Notes under the pieces: generated by a model | Database searches by the model: none | Told to the model about the DNA's origin: nothing | Seen by the model: the letters and a program-made list of their open reading frames with translations, nothing else | Made by a program: the position numbers and the translations under genes | In this document: in pieces, positions 1 through 7,049 of the stretch | Layout of the letters: the number at the start of each line of letters is the position of its first letter | Position numbering within the stretch: the first letter of the stretch is position 1 | Origin: DATBAX01 sp963762965 | GTDB lineage: Bacteria > Acidobacteriota > Terriglobia > Terriglobales > Acidobacteriaceae | Length of the DNA: 64,000 nt | Assembly (NCBI GenBank): GCA_963762965.1 | Contig: CAVXME010000001.1 | Span: forward strand, 2,542,001 to 2,606,000 | Direction: 5' to 3'

Positions 1-97
1 GATCACTGTCAGTAAATCCAATGGCTTTGAACATGGCGCGTGCCGGTGCCTGGTCACGTCCATCGGTAATGCCTCGACTACGATGCTTGAGATCCAT
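1..97 (-). CDS. ilvD: Dihydroxy-acid dehydratase, N-terminal fragment cut by the window edge
   Basis: Only the first 32 codons are in the window. The translation begins MDLKHRSRGITDGRDQAPAR and continues with AMFKAIGFTDSD, the recognisable amino end of IlvD, which dehydrates 2,3-dihydroxy-isovalerate and 2,3-dihydroxy-3-methylvalerate in valine and isoleucine synthesis with an Fe-S cluster. An in-frame TAA four codons upstream supports this ATG. It is the last visible gene of the minus-strand ilvC-ilvB-ilvN cluster, which supports the assignment. The catalytic region and the iron-sulfur cysteines lie outside the window. Confidence 0.85.
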   Translation of the reverse strand, partial: MDLKHRSRGITDGRDQAPARAMFKAIGFTDSD

Positions 98-155
98 GAT
101 GGAAGATTACAACAGAGGTTAAGAATACTCACTGGCCATTCTGGCGAAGGATTTG

Positions 156-401
156 TTATTGCACGCGATGATTTTCCAGGTGGAATTGACGGCTTGTGCC
201 GCCGTCGAGCGGGTCAGGCCGGAACAGAAGCCACATGATCAATCCCAAAGGAAAAAAGAGAACAACAGCCAGGGTCACCAATAGAGGGGATTTCCCCCGG
301 CGTCTGGCATCGGCAACGCAGAGCTTGACGGTGGCGATGAACAGTACCAGAAAACAACCGCCTACGGTCAGCATCATCAAAACTTCGAAAAAGCTGTTCA
401 T
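156..401 (-). CDS. Small two-helix membrane protein in the ilv operon
   Basis: An 81-residue protein starting MNSFFEVLMMLTVGG, with two hydrophobic segments (about residues 5-25 and 38-60) separated by a basic loop (ADARRRGKSP) and a polar tail. ATG at 401 is preferred over an upstream TTG because AGGG lies seven bases before it. The loop and second helix resemble short PLDc_N-like membrane proteins, but I do not assign a family. It lies between ilvN and ilvD on the same strand with short gaps, so it is probably co-transcribed. A link to branched-chain amino acid synthesis is not shown by the sequence. Confidence 0.6.
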   Translation of the reverse strand: MNSFFEVLMMLTVGGCFLVLFIATVKLCVADARRRGKSPLLVTLAVVLFFPLGLIMWLLFRPDPLDGGTSRQFHLENHRVQ

Positions 402-438
402 ACTCAACCCTGCCAAGTATAAAACAGAATTTGTGGGT

Positions 439-759
439 CTAAGCGCGCGCGGCCCTGGTTTCTGTTAATCCTGTGGAACTCGGCGGATGCGGTGCGGAAG
501 ACCACTCCGCCTCCAGATCGGCCAAGTCCTTCGGAGGGACGCCGACACGTACATCGGTGACATCCACAATCGCGTACCAATCGCGGCAGAGCTGGCCAAT
601 CTGTTTGGCATTGACCTCGAGCAAGAGCGTCGCCGTGTGTTCGTGACCGGTAGGAATGGCCTGCACATAAGGCATATCCAGCGCGCGCCGGGAAGCGGCG
701 TTCAGGATGCGCATCAGCGTGCCTTGGGTGTTGCGATAGCGAATGTGAAAAGCGTGCAT
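439..759 (-). CDS. ilvN: Acetolactate synthase small (regulatory) subunit, ACT domain
   Basis: A 106-residue protein starting MHAFHIRYRNTQGTLMRIL, a short ACT-domain protein of the type that gives acetolactate synthase its feedback control by valine. ATG at 759 is preceded by GGGAGA six bases upstream. The open frame runs further upstream (to about 960), but that part overlaps the ilvB 3' end and has no family resemblance, so it was excluded. The protein is shorter than the 160-residue IlvN/IlvH type and closer to the IlvM type with a single ACT domain. It follows ilvB after a ten-base gap, as expected for a two-subunit enzyme. Confidence 0.75.
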   Translation of the reverse strand: MHAFHIRYRNTQGTLMRILNAASRRALDMPYVQAIPTGHEHTATLLLEVNAKQIGQLCRDWYAIVDVTDVRVGVPPKDLADLEAEWSSAPHPPSSTGLTETRAARA

Positions 760-769
760 GGAATTCTCC

Positions 770-1657
770 CTAATCTTCTTCAAACAACATTTCCGAAAGC
801 GCCGCTCCCGCTGGAACCATGGGATAAACGTTGGCTTCCGGCTGACAATCGAAAACCAGCAACTCGGGCTCGGACGAATGCAGAAAACGTTCCAGCGCAT
901 CACCGGTTTGTTCCGCGACCGGGAACTCGCGCATGGCTTCTTCGCCGAGACGAGAGGCATGAATTTTGTAAGCTTCGGCGATGGCCACGAAATCCGGGTT
1001 GTCGCTCAAATCGGTTTCCGCATAGTTACGGGCGTAGAAAAGCTGCTGCCACTGCCGCACCATGCCGAGATATTTGTTATCGATGATGACGTTCTTGATC
1101 GGCAGATTGAGCCGTCGCACCGTGGCCAGTTCCTGGATGTTCATCTGGAAGCCGCCGTCACCAGACACGCATACGACCAGAGCATCGGGTTTTGCCATCT
1201 GTACTCCGATAGCTGCCGGTAGCGCGAAACCCATCGAGCCAAGTCCGCCTGAAGTAATGAATCCTCGCGGAAACGACGAGCGATAACGCTGCGCCGCCCA
1301 CATCTGATGCTGGCCCACGTCGGTGACTACGAAGCTGTTTTCCGGCAGACGGCTGAAGAGTTCATCCAGAAAGCGAACCGTTGATTGCGACAATCCACGG
1401 GGATCCAGTTCCGCGCGTTCCGGGCCGCCAGCAATTGCACGCCACTCGCTCCAGTCGGGCAGGGAAGCCTTTTTAACTTCGCGATGAAAAGCTGGAATGG
1501 TGTCGGCGAGATCGCCGATCACCGGCAGTTCGCAAGCCCGCACGCGGTCAAGCTGTGCAGGATCAATTTCAAAGTGCACGATCTTCGCGTCCGGCGCAAA
1601 ACGGGTTGGATCGCCGGTCACGCGGTCATCCAAGCGGGCTCCGAATATAAGGAGCAA
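770..1657 (-). CDS. ilvB: Acetolactate synthase large subunit, C-terminal part after a frameshift
   Basis: Carries the C-terminal half of a thiamine-diphosphate-dependent acetolactate synthase. It begins at LLIFGARLDDRVTGDPTRFA, the start of the central domain, and includes the ThDP-binding motif region (GDGGFQMNIQELATVRRLNLP) followed by the conserved KNVIIDNKYLGMVRQWQ stretch. It continues the protein encoded by 1626-2465 but in another frame. The two parts match one normal enzyme of about 565 residues if one base is removed between 1670 and 1673. The ATG at 1657 is internal to the ancestral gene and has no ribosome site of its own, so this part is probably not a separate protein unless the frame is restored. 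Confidence 0.8.
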   Translation of the reverse strand: MLLIFGARLDDRVTGDPTRFAPDAKIVHFEIDPAQLDRVRACELPVIGDLADTIPAFHREVKKASLPDWSEWRAIAGGPERAELDPRGLSQSTVRFLDELFSRLPENSFVVTDVGQHQMWAAQRYRSSFPRGFITSGGLGSMGFALPAAIGVQMAKPDALVVCVSGDGGFQMNIQELATVRRLNLPIKNVIIDNKYLGMVRQWQQLFYARNYAETDLSDNPDFVAIAEAYKIHASRLGEEAMREFPVAEQTGDALERFLHSSEPELLVFDCQPEANVYPMVPAGAALSEMLFEED

Positions 1658-2465
1658 ATCGGTTTCGTGCAGACGCGGTATTCGAGGCGCGGGTGCCGTG
1701 CATGCCGACCATGCCGAGATAGTACGGGGCTTCCGGCGGAACCGCTCCTAATCCGTGAACTGTCGCGATGGCCGGAACATTCAGCTGATCGAGCAAGCGG
1801 CGCAGATCGGAAATGGCTCCAGAAATTTTGGCTCCGGCACCGATCAGCGCCACTGGCTTCTTGGCGCCTTGCAGCATCGCAATAATCTTTTCGCTGAATC
1901 CCGACTCGGCATGAACATCGGCCGGTTTGGCGCGTGGCGTAAACTTCACTGGTCCCGCGAATTCCACTTTCGCCTTCATGATGTCCGTCGGGATGTCGAT
2001 GACCACCGGCCCCGGACGTCCACTGCGCGCCCAATGAAATCCTTCCGCGATCGCTTCGGGAATTTCTTCAATGGTGCGCACCAGGCGGCTCCACTTGGTG
2101 AGCGAAAGCGTCATGCCGAAAACGTCGGTCTCCTGGAACGCGTCGGTGCCGATCATGGCGGTGCGGACTTGTCCGGTGATGCAGACCAGTGGCACGGAAT
2201 CCATCTTGGCGTCCGCGATGCCAGTTACCAGATTGGTTGCGCCGGGACCGCTGGTGGCCATGGCTACGCCAACTTTCCCGGTCGCGCGCGCATAACCTTC
2301 GGCGGCAAACACCGCGCCCTGCTCATGACGAGTAAGAATGTGGCGGACACCACTGCCGTCCAGCGCGTCATAGAGCGGCATGATCGCGCCGCCGGGATAT
2401 CCGAACACCAGGTCGATGCCCTCGGCGCGTAAACAGCGCAGAACGATTTCGGCTCCCTTAAGCAT
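1626..2465 (-). CDS. ilvB: Acetolactate synthase large subunit, N-terminal part before a frameshift
   Basis: The N-terminal ThDP-binding region of acetolactate synthase (two pyruvate to acetolactate, or pyruvate plus 2-oxobutyrate). FGYPGGAIMPLYDAL, the catalytic Glu in THEQ-like RHEQGAVFAAEGYAR, SGPGATNLVTGIADAKMDSV and the FQETD segment are all present. The family motif GMHGTRASNTA is followed by out-of-frame residues (SARNRFAPYIRSPLG), whereas the expected continuation HETDLLLIFGARLDD is found one base out of frame. The start overlaps the ilvC stop by eight bases, indicating translational coupling. Either the gene is a recent pseudogene or the base is a sequence error. Everything else in both halves looks functional. 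Confidence 0.85.
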   Translation of the reverse strand: MLKGAEIVLRCLRAEGIDLVFGYPGGAIMPLYDALDGSGVRHILTRHEQGAVFAAEGYARATGKVGVAMATSGPGATNLVTGIADAKMDSVPLVCITGQVRTAMIGTDAFQETDVFGMTLSLTKWSRLVRTIEEIPEAIAEGFHWARSGRPGPVVIDIPTDIMKAKVEFAGPVKFTPRAKPADVHAESGFSEKIIAMLQGAKKPVALIGAGAKISGAISDLRRLLDQLNVPAIATVHGLGAVPPEAPYYLGMVGMHGTRASNTASARNRFAPYIRSPLG

Positions 2466-3501
2466 TCACGACCTTCGGTTCCGGAGTTTGAGTGGATTTC
2501 TTCTTGCCTTCCTTTGGCAGCCACGACATCATTCCGCGCAACTGCGCTCCCACGATTTCAATCGGGTGCTGTTTTTCTTTTTCGCGCAGAGCGGCGAATT
2601 TCTTGCCGCCACTTCTGTGTTCTTCAATCCACTCTTTGGCGAATTGGCCGCTCTGGATCTCACCCAAAATCTTCTTCATTTCGATGCGAGTCGCATCGCC
2701 GACAACTCGTTCGCCCCGGGTCAGATCGCCGTATTCCGCGGTGTTCGAAATCGAATCGCGCATGCTGGCCAGGCCACCTTCGTAGATCAGGTCCACGATC
2801 AGCTTCACTTCATGCAGGCATTCGAAATAAGCAATCTCGGGCGCGTAGCCGGCTTCCACAAGGGTCTCGAAACCTTTCTTGATGAGCGAAGTCAGGCCGC
2901 CGCAAAGTACGGTCTGCTCGCCGAACAGATCGCTTTCGGTTTCCTCTTTGAAAGTTGTTTGCAACACGCCGGCGCGGGTGGAACCGATCCCGTAAGCGTA
3001 AGCCAAAGCCAATTCGTGAGCATGGCCGCTGGCATCTTGGTGGATCGCGATCAACGAGGGAACCCCGCGGCCCTCGGTGTAAACGCGGCGCACCAGGTGA
3101 CCGGGGCTCTTTGGAGCGATCATGACCACATCCACATCTTTCGGCGGGACGATGGTCTTGAAATGAATGCTAAAGCCGTGCGACACGCCAAGAACCTTTC
3201 CCTTGGTCAGGCCAGCCCGAATGTCGGCTTCGAAGAACTCGCCCTGGGTCTCGTCGGGGGTGAGGATCTGGATCCAATCAGCGCGTTTGGCCGCTTCCGC
3301 CGGGGCGACGACTTCCATGCCGTCCGCTCTGGCTTTCTGCGCGGTAGGTCGTTTGGGATCAAGCCCGACGATGACGTTGAAGCCGCTGTCCCGCAGGTTC
3401 AGGGCTTGGGCATGGCCCTGGCTTCCGTAGCCAAAGATTGCGATGGTTTTGCCCTTGAGGGCGGATGGATTGGCGTCGCGCTCGTAGAAAATTGTGGCCA
3501 C
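2458..3501 (-). CDS. ilvC: Ketol-acid reductoisomerase
   Basis: A 347-residue class I (short) KARI that isomerises and reduces acetolactate or acetohydroxybutyrate with NADPH. Visible features are the nucleotide-binding GYGSQGHAQALNLRDSG, VGLDPKRPTAQKARADG, the SHGFSIHFKT segment with a catalytic His, and the knotted C-terminal domain (LIVDLIYEGGLASMRDSISN, EYGDLTRG) that binds Mg2+ and substrate. GTG at 3501 was chosen (VATIFYERDAN) because it matches the usual family amino end and has AGGAGA a few bases upstream. The longer frame to 3582 runs through the promoter and operator. It is the first gene of the operon. Confidence 0.95.
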   Translation of the reverse strand: MATIFYERDANPSALKGKTIAIFGYGSQGHAQALNLRDSGFNVIVGLDPKRPTAQKARADGMEVVAPAEAAKRADWIQILTPDETQGEFFEADIRAGLTKGKVLGVSHGFSIHFKTIVPPKDVDVVMIAPKSPGHLVRRVYTEGRGVPSLIAIHQDASGHAHELALAYAYGIGSTRAGVLQTTFKEETESDLFGEQTVLCGGLTSLIKKGFETLVEAGYAPEIAYFECLHEVKLIVDLIYEGGLASMRDSISNTAEYGDLTRGERVVGDATRIEMKKILGEIQSGQFAKEWIEEHRSGGKKFAALREKEKQHPIEIVGAQLRGMMSWLPKEGKKKSTQTPEPKVVNA

Positions 3502-3542
3502 TCTGTCTCCTAAAGTTCGACTAAAGCTGTTAACCGCAGCAA

Positions 3543-3556
3543 ACCGACCGGTCGGT
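3543..3556. promoter_or_regulatory. Perfect palindrome, TetR-type operator, in front of ilvC
   Basis: ACCGACCGGTCGGT is a perfect 14-base palindrome, extended on one side by a further CGGT unit. It lies 42-55 bases upstream of the ilvC start and just downstream of the predicted -10, where a bound protein would block transcription. The CGGT/ACCG half-sites are of the kind bound by many TetR/AcrR repressors. Which repressor acts here is unknown. Confidence 0.55.
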
Positions 3557-3566
3557 CGGTATAGAA

Positions 3567-3596
3567 ATGGTATGCGAGTCAAACCTGCGCTGTCAA
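3567..3596 (-). promoter_or_regulatory. Predicted sigma-70 promoter of the ilv operon
   Basis: On the minus strand TTGACA (3591-3596) is followed after 18 bases by TACCAT (3567-3572). Transcription would begin near 3560, giving a leader of about 60 bases before ilvC. The leader is too short for a classical peptide attenuator. Confidence 0.5.
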
Positions 3597-3612
3597 GCGA
3601 ATCCTAACGGGC

Positions 3613-3651
3613 GGTGGTGTCTTAGAGCAACACGGTTAATAAGACACTACC
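3613..3651. repeat. Stem-loop with 12-base arms
   Basis: GGTGGTGTCTTA (3613-3624) pairs with TAAGACACTACC (3640-3651) with one mismatch around a 15-base loop. CCTAACGGGC occurs as a direct repeat on either side (3603-3612 and 3650-3659). There is no T-run, so it is not a good intrinsic terminator. It sits at the junction between the RHS remnant and the ilv promoter and may mark an old insertion or deletion point. Confidence 0.4.
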
Positions 3652-4075
3652 TAACGGGCCGGATCCGCGAATACCATGAAGGTGTCAGGGACACCGTGTT
3701 GGTGGAAATATCGCGGCGGGCTATTCGCTTACCGTTGAAGAACGTGTACTCTTCCAGCGCATTCCCAGACAGATCGGTCTCGTCCAGGGTATCACTGCCC
3801 GTCCCCCTCCAGTAGAGCGTCCCATTGGTGCCGCTAGTCGGGCACGGCGTGACGTTACACTTCTCCACCCGGTTGCCGTCCGCGTCGTAAACGTAGGTGT
3901 AGCCGGCGGTGCTGGTCAAGCGGTTCTCGGCGTCATAGGTGTAGGTCACCGTGCCATTCTGGGTCATGTTACCGGCAGCATCATAGGTAAAGCCTGTCAG
4001 CCGATTCTGGACTGTAGCTGCTTCGCTCAGCGGCTCCCACCCGGTTTTGCCGGACACCTGGGATTCATCTAGCAC
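3647..4075 (-). pseudogene. RHS/YD-repeat protein remnant
   Basis: The 142-residue translation contains YD-repeat units (FTYDAAGNMTQNGTVTYTYD, AENRLTSTAGYTYVYDADGN) and the GSDTLDETDLSGNALEEYTFF segment typical of RHS proteins before the core domain. RHS proteins are usually over 1000 residues. Here the amino end is missing, because the upstream DNA is the response-regulator gene, and the carboxyl end runs into unrelated residues at a small hairpin (3681-3695), before the expected DHLGS core motif. The frame begins at a GTG overlapping the response-regulator stop. It is best read as a decayed fragment of a polymorphic-toxin-type or wall-associated protein. Confidence 0.75.
3681..3695. repeat. 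Small REP-like hairpin in the RHS remnant
   Basis: GGTGTC-AGG-GACACC forms a six-base-pair hairpin. It falls exactly where the RHS translation stops resembling the family, so it may be the end of a small mobile repeat that truncated the gene. Confidence 0.35.
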
Positions 4076-4839
4076 CCCACCCAGGTTTTGAACTCACGCG
4101 CCCGGTCCCGGGCGACGGTCAAATCCGTCTCTTTGCCATCCTTCAAGCGAAGATTCAAAGCTCCCCCCGGGAGCGAGGCTATCTCCTTGACCCAGTCCAG
4201 GTTAACTACCGTGCTGCGGTGGATGCGGAAGAATTTCCTGGGGTCGAGTTTTCTTTCCAACTCCGTAATGGCGTAGTCCACACAGTACGACTTGCCCTCG
4301 GACACCGCATAAGTCAGCTTGTCTTCGGCATAAAAATGGGTCACCCGCACCAAGTCGAGAAACCAAAGCCGGTCTCCCAGCCGGGACGCAATCCGCTCGA
4401 GATACTCTGGCTTGGTCTGGTGCAGGGAGTCCGCTAACTTTCTAAGCAGAGCCTGGAAGTCCGGAGGTGCGAGTTGACCCGACGCCCGCAAGCGCTCGAC
4501 TTTCTCCAGCGCCCGATCCAAAGCCTCGGGTTCGACCGGCTTCAGCAGATAGTCAACAGAATTCACGCCGAATGCCTTCAGGGCATATTGATCGTAGGCG
4601 GTGGTGAAAATCACGATTGGCTGGCTGGGCAAGCGCGCCAGAACCTCGAAACCATTGAGTCGGGGCATCTGAATATCCAGGAAACAAACGTCAGGCGGAT
4701 CCTCGGTCAAGGCGGCGACCGCTTTTTCGGGCTCAGTCGTGCTGCCGGTCACTTCCACGCGTCCGGTGCGATCCAGCAACCGCCGCAAGCGCTCCAGTGC
4801 CAGCGGTTCGTCATCCACCAGATATGCGCGCAGTTTCAT
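4069..4839 (-). CDS. LytTR-family response regulator
   Basis: A 256-residue regulator with an amino-terminal receiver domain (LVDDEPLALERLRRLL, phospho-acceptor Asp55 in VCFLDIQMP, later TTAYDQYALKAF and KPVEP) and a carboxyl-terminal LytTR DNA-binding domain (about residues 155-250; RIHRSTVVNLDWVKEI and RDGK-like RLKDGKETDLTVAR). Such regulators bind pairs of direct repeats upstream of target promoters. It overlaps the histidine kinase gene by four bases (ATGA), so the two are translated together. Targets are unknown. Members of this family often control cell-wall, secreted or nutrient-uptake functions. Confidence 0.93.
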   Translation of the reverse strand: MKLRAYLVDDEPLALERLRRLLDRTGRVEVTGSTTEPEKAVAALTEDPPDVCFLDIQMPRLNGFEVLARLPSQPIVIFTTAYDQYALKAFGVNSVDYLLKPVEPEALDRALEKVERLRASGQLAPPDFQALLRKLADSLHQTKPEYLERIASRLGDRLWFLDLVRVTHFYAEDKLTYAVSEGKSYCVDYAITELERKLDPRKFFRIHRSTVVNLDWVKEIASLPGGALNLRLKDGKETDLTVARDRAREFKTWVGC

Positions 4840-5906
4840 TGACGGGGCAACACCATCTCCACCATAGAATATCCGTCTCGGTGGAACACGTTCAGGCGCG
4901 CTTTGGAGCCGAACAGTGCCTCGAGACGTTCGACCAGGTTGTCCAATCCGTGGCCGGCGGGAATCGCCGCCAGGTCAAAGCCCGGGCCGCTGTCGCAGAC
5001 GTCAATGCAGACGGTGTCCTGGTCTGCCGACGCTGTGACCCGGACTTCGCCGCCGCCGTTTAGCGCGGTAATCCCGTGCTTCACAGCATTTTCTACCAGC
5101 AACTGCACCGACATGGGAGGGACCTTGGTATCCAGCAATTCGGCAGGCACGTCCACGGATCCCCGCAGCTTGTCGCCGAAGCGCGCCCTTTCAATGTCGA
5201 GATAGCTTTCCACCATCGCCAACTCCTCACGGAGTGGAATGAGCGGTTGATGGCTGGTGTCCAAAGACGCTCGCAACAGCACCGCCAGACGGCCAACCAT
5301 CTGTTCCGCGCGGGCGGGGTCCACGGCGATCAGCGCGCTGATCGAGTTCAAAGTATTGAACAGAAAATGGGGATGGATGCGGGATTCGAGCGAACGCAAC
5401 CGCGCCTCCGCGGCCAGTTTTCGCGCCCGCTCTTCTGCGATCTCTTTTTCGTGGAGTCTTTCTTCCGCAATTTGTATGCGTCCCCGCAATGAGCCGTGAA
5501 CGAAGGCGCCCAGGCCAAACACCGCAGCCAGAGGCAAAGCTACGCGCAGGGTGCGAAAGTACTCCTGCCAGAAGTACTTCGGAACCGCGACGCCTATCGC
5601 CGCCAATAGAGCCTGTGCCAGCAAACAGCCGAAAGCAGCAAACACGAGAATCCCTACCGCCGCTGCAAGCACTGGCGGGTACTTGCGGAGATAGAATCTC
5701 TCCGCAAGTCCACCCAGTATCCAGGTGCCGAGAAGCCCAGTAATGTTTGCATAAACCAGGGCATAGGCCAGGGTATGCAACAGATCCCGCACACTCGAGA
5801 TTTGATTCGCCACCAGCAGGACCAGCGCCACCAACACCACGGCGAGGTTGACCCAAAGCAGGGAGAACAGCCATTTGCTCTTCGTTTTGTTCTCCGTCGA
5901 AGCCAT
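4836..5906 (-). CDS. LytS/YehU-type sensor histidine kinase
   Basis: A 356-residue membrane kinase. About four transmembrane segments (roughly residues 12-33, 44-64, 80-106 and 122-140) are followed by a coiled-coil linker (EERLHEKEIAEERARKLAAE), the His_kinase box RIHPHFLFNTLNSISALI (probable phospho-His 180), an N-box ENAVKHG and a G-box DSGPGF of the HATPase domain. There is no recognisable extracellular sensor domain, so the signal is probably perceived in or near the membrane. It pairs with the overlapping LytTR regulator downstream. Confidence 0.93.
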   Translation of the reverse strand: MASTENKTKSKWLFSLLWVNLAVVLVALVLLVANQISSVRDLLHTLAYALVYANITGLLGTWILGGLAERFYLRKYPPVLAAAVGILVFAAFGCLLAQALLAAIGVAVPKYFWQEYFRTLRVALPLAAVFGLGAFVHGSLRGRIQIAEERLHEKEIAEERARKLAAEARLRSLESRIHPHFLFNTLNSISALIAVDPARAEQMVGRLAVLLRASLDTSHQPLIPLREELAMVESYLDIERARFGDKLRGSVDVPAELLDTKVPPMSVQLLVENAVKHGITALNGGGEVRVTASADQDTVCIDVCDSGPGFDLAAIPAGHGLDNLVERLEALFGSKARLNVFHRDGYSMVEMVLPRQ

Positions 5907-5938
5907 ATTGCTGCCTTTGCCCCCTGCGTACGTATCCT

Positions 5939-6763
5939 TTACTTCGCGTTTACGGGTTCAAAAGTACCGTAGCGGATGACGTTGATGATTTGCGTCCCGT
6001 CCTGACCGGTCAACTTCAACTCTCCCACCACACTCTCATTGATGGTGCCGTATTCAATTTGCTTGGTCGCCAGCGACACCCAAATCTGTCCCCAATAACT
6101 GCTGCGGCCGTTTAGCGTCATGCCTGCGTTGACGATCTCCAACGGATTGAGCAATGCCTGGTACCGAATCAGGGCGCAGTCCTGGCCATTTCTTTGCGAA
6201 CGTCCGATCCACTCCAGTACGACTTCGCGGTTATGAAACGTACCTACCTCCGGCATGTTCACGTTGTCGGAGGCGCTGTGGTATGGCTCATTCAGCTTTA
6301 GGTGGTCGAAATAGTCCTGGCCGAAATGCTCAATCATCCCAGTATCCCAAACAAGGTTACGCTCAAAGACCGCAGCGGGTGGAAACCCTTTAAAGAATCC
6401 AGGCTTCAAGGAATCGCCGAGATCGTTGTGATATCGGAATCCCTCCATGAAGTCACGCCTCTGCGGCGCTCCGAACGGAGCCGTCGCACCGGGTGCGTCC
6501 GCCTGGGCAACGTTTTTCCAGATCACGTCTCCCCCGGTCAGCCCCCGCGTGTACTCGCCGGTCAAGCGCTGACGAAGCAACATCTCACCTTTGGTGCTGG
6601 TTGTGTCGTACTCGACCGTGAACAGGTAAGTGCGGGGGCCATTGTCTTTCACGGTGGTTCCTGAGGGCAGGGTCCAGGTTTGTGCGGACAGGGATTGTCC
6701 CGGCAGTGCGCAAAGTGCCCATAAGACAAGGCCGGTTAACAAAGCTATGAATCTGGTTCGCAT
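5939..6763 (-). CDS. Secreted protein of unknown function
   Basis: A 274-residue protein with a clear Sec signal peptide (MRTRFIALLTGLVLWALCAL, cleavage probably after SLSA-Q). ATG at 6763 is supported by TAGGAGGT eight bases upstream. A longer frame to 7177 is not. The mature part is rich in Tyr, Trp and Gly and has no motif I can place in a family (for example VVLEWIGRSQRNGQDCALIR and SSYWGQIWVSLATKQIEYG). It sits next to the two-component kinase on the same strand, with a short gap, so it could belong to that operon or be its target. Confidence 0.8.
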   Translation of the reverse strand: MRTRFIALLTGLVLWALCALPGQSLSAQTWTLPSGTTVKDNGPRTYLFTVEYDTTSTKGEMLLRQRLTGEYTRGLTGGDVIWKNVAQADAPGATAPFGAPQRRDFMEGFRYHNDLGDSLKPGFFKGFPPAAVFERNLVWDTGMIEHFGQDYFDHLKLNEPYHSASDNVNMPEVGTFHNREVVLEWIGRSQRNGQDCALIRYQALLNPLEIVNAGMTLNGRSSYWGQIWVSLATKQIEYGTINESVVGELKLTGQDGTQIINVIRYGTFEPVNAK

Positions 6764-6973
6764 TTGAGTGATACCTCCTAACCCGGAGTTTGCCCTTAGT
6801 CCGCGGGCGATGCACCCCATTCGCGACCAAAGGCGGTAATTCCCGACGACTGGCGGCCAGGCGTGCACCAGCCGCATCCCTAGAGTCTCTATCCCAGCCT
6901 TCGACTGCTCGCGATCAACCCAATCGTAATCTTCCCCCGCAAAGTGGTGGCTGGGTCCGCGTTCGGGCTGAGC

Positions 6974-6979
6974 TATAAT
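6974..6979 (+). promoter_or_regulatory. Perfect -10 hexamer upstream of the repeat protein
   Basis: TATAAT lies about 76 bases before the preferred start at 7050. No convincing -35 is seen at 16-18 bases. If used, transcription would start near 6986. Confidence 0.35.
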
Positions 6980-7049
6980 GGGCCAACTTTCTCCCTCCGC
7001 TTCCCGGCTTGCGTCCATAGACCAAGATTCGGGCCTATGCGTTTCTAGA

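Noticed and set aside
2380..3513. Long plus-strand open frame (377 codons) opposite ilvC
   Set aside because: It is the antisense shadow of the well-conserved ilvC gene and has no family resemblance or ribosome site.
3603..3659. Possible integron attC site at the CCTAACGGGC repeats
   Set aside because: The two copies are direct, not inverted, and only one fits the RYYYAAC consensus.
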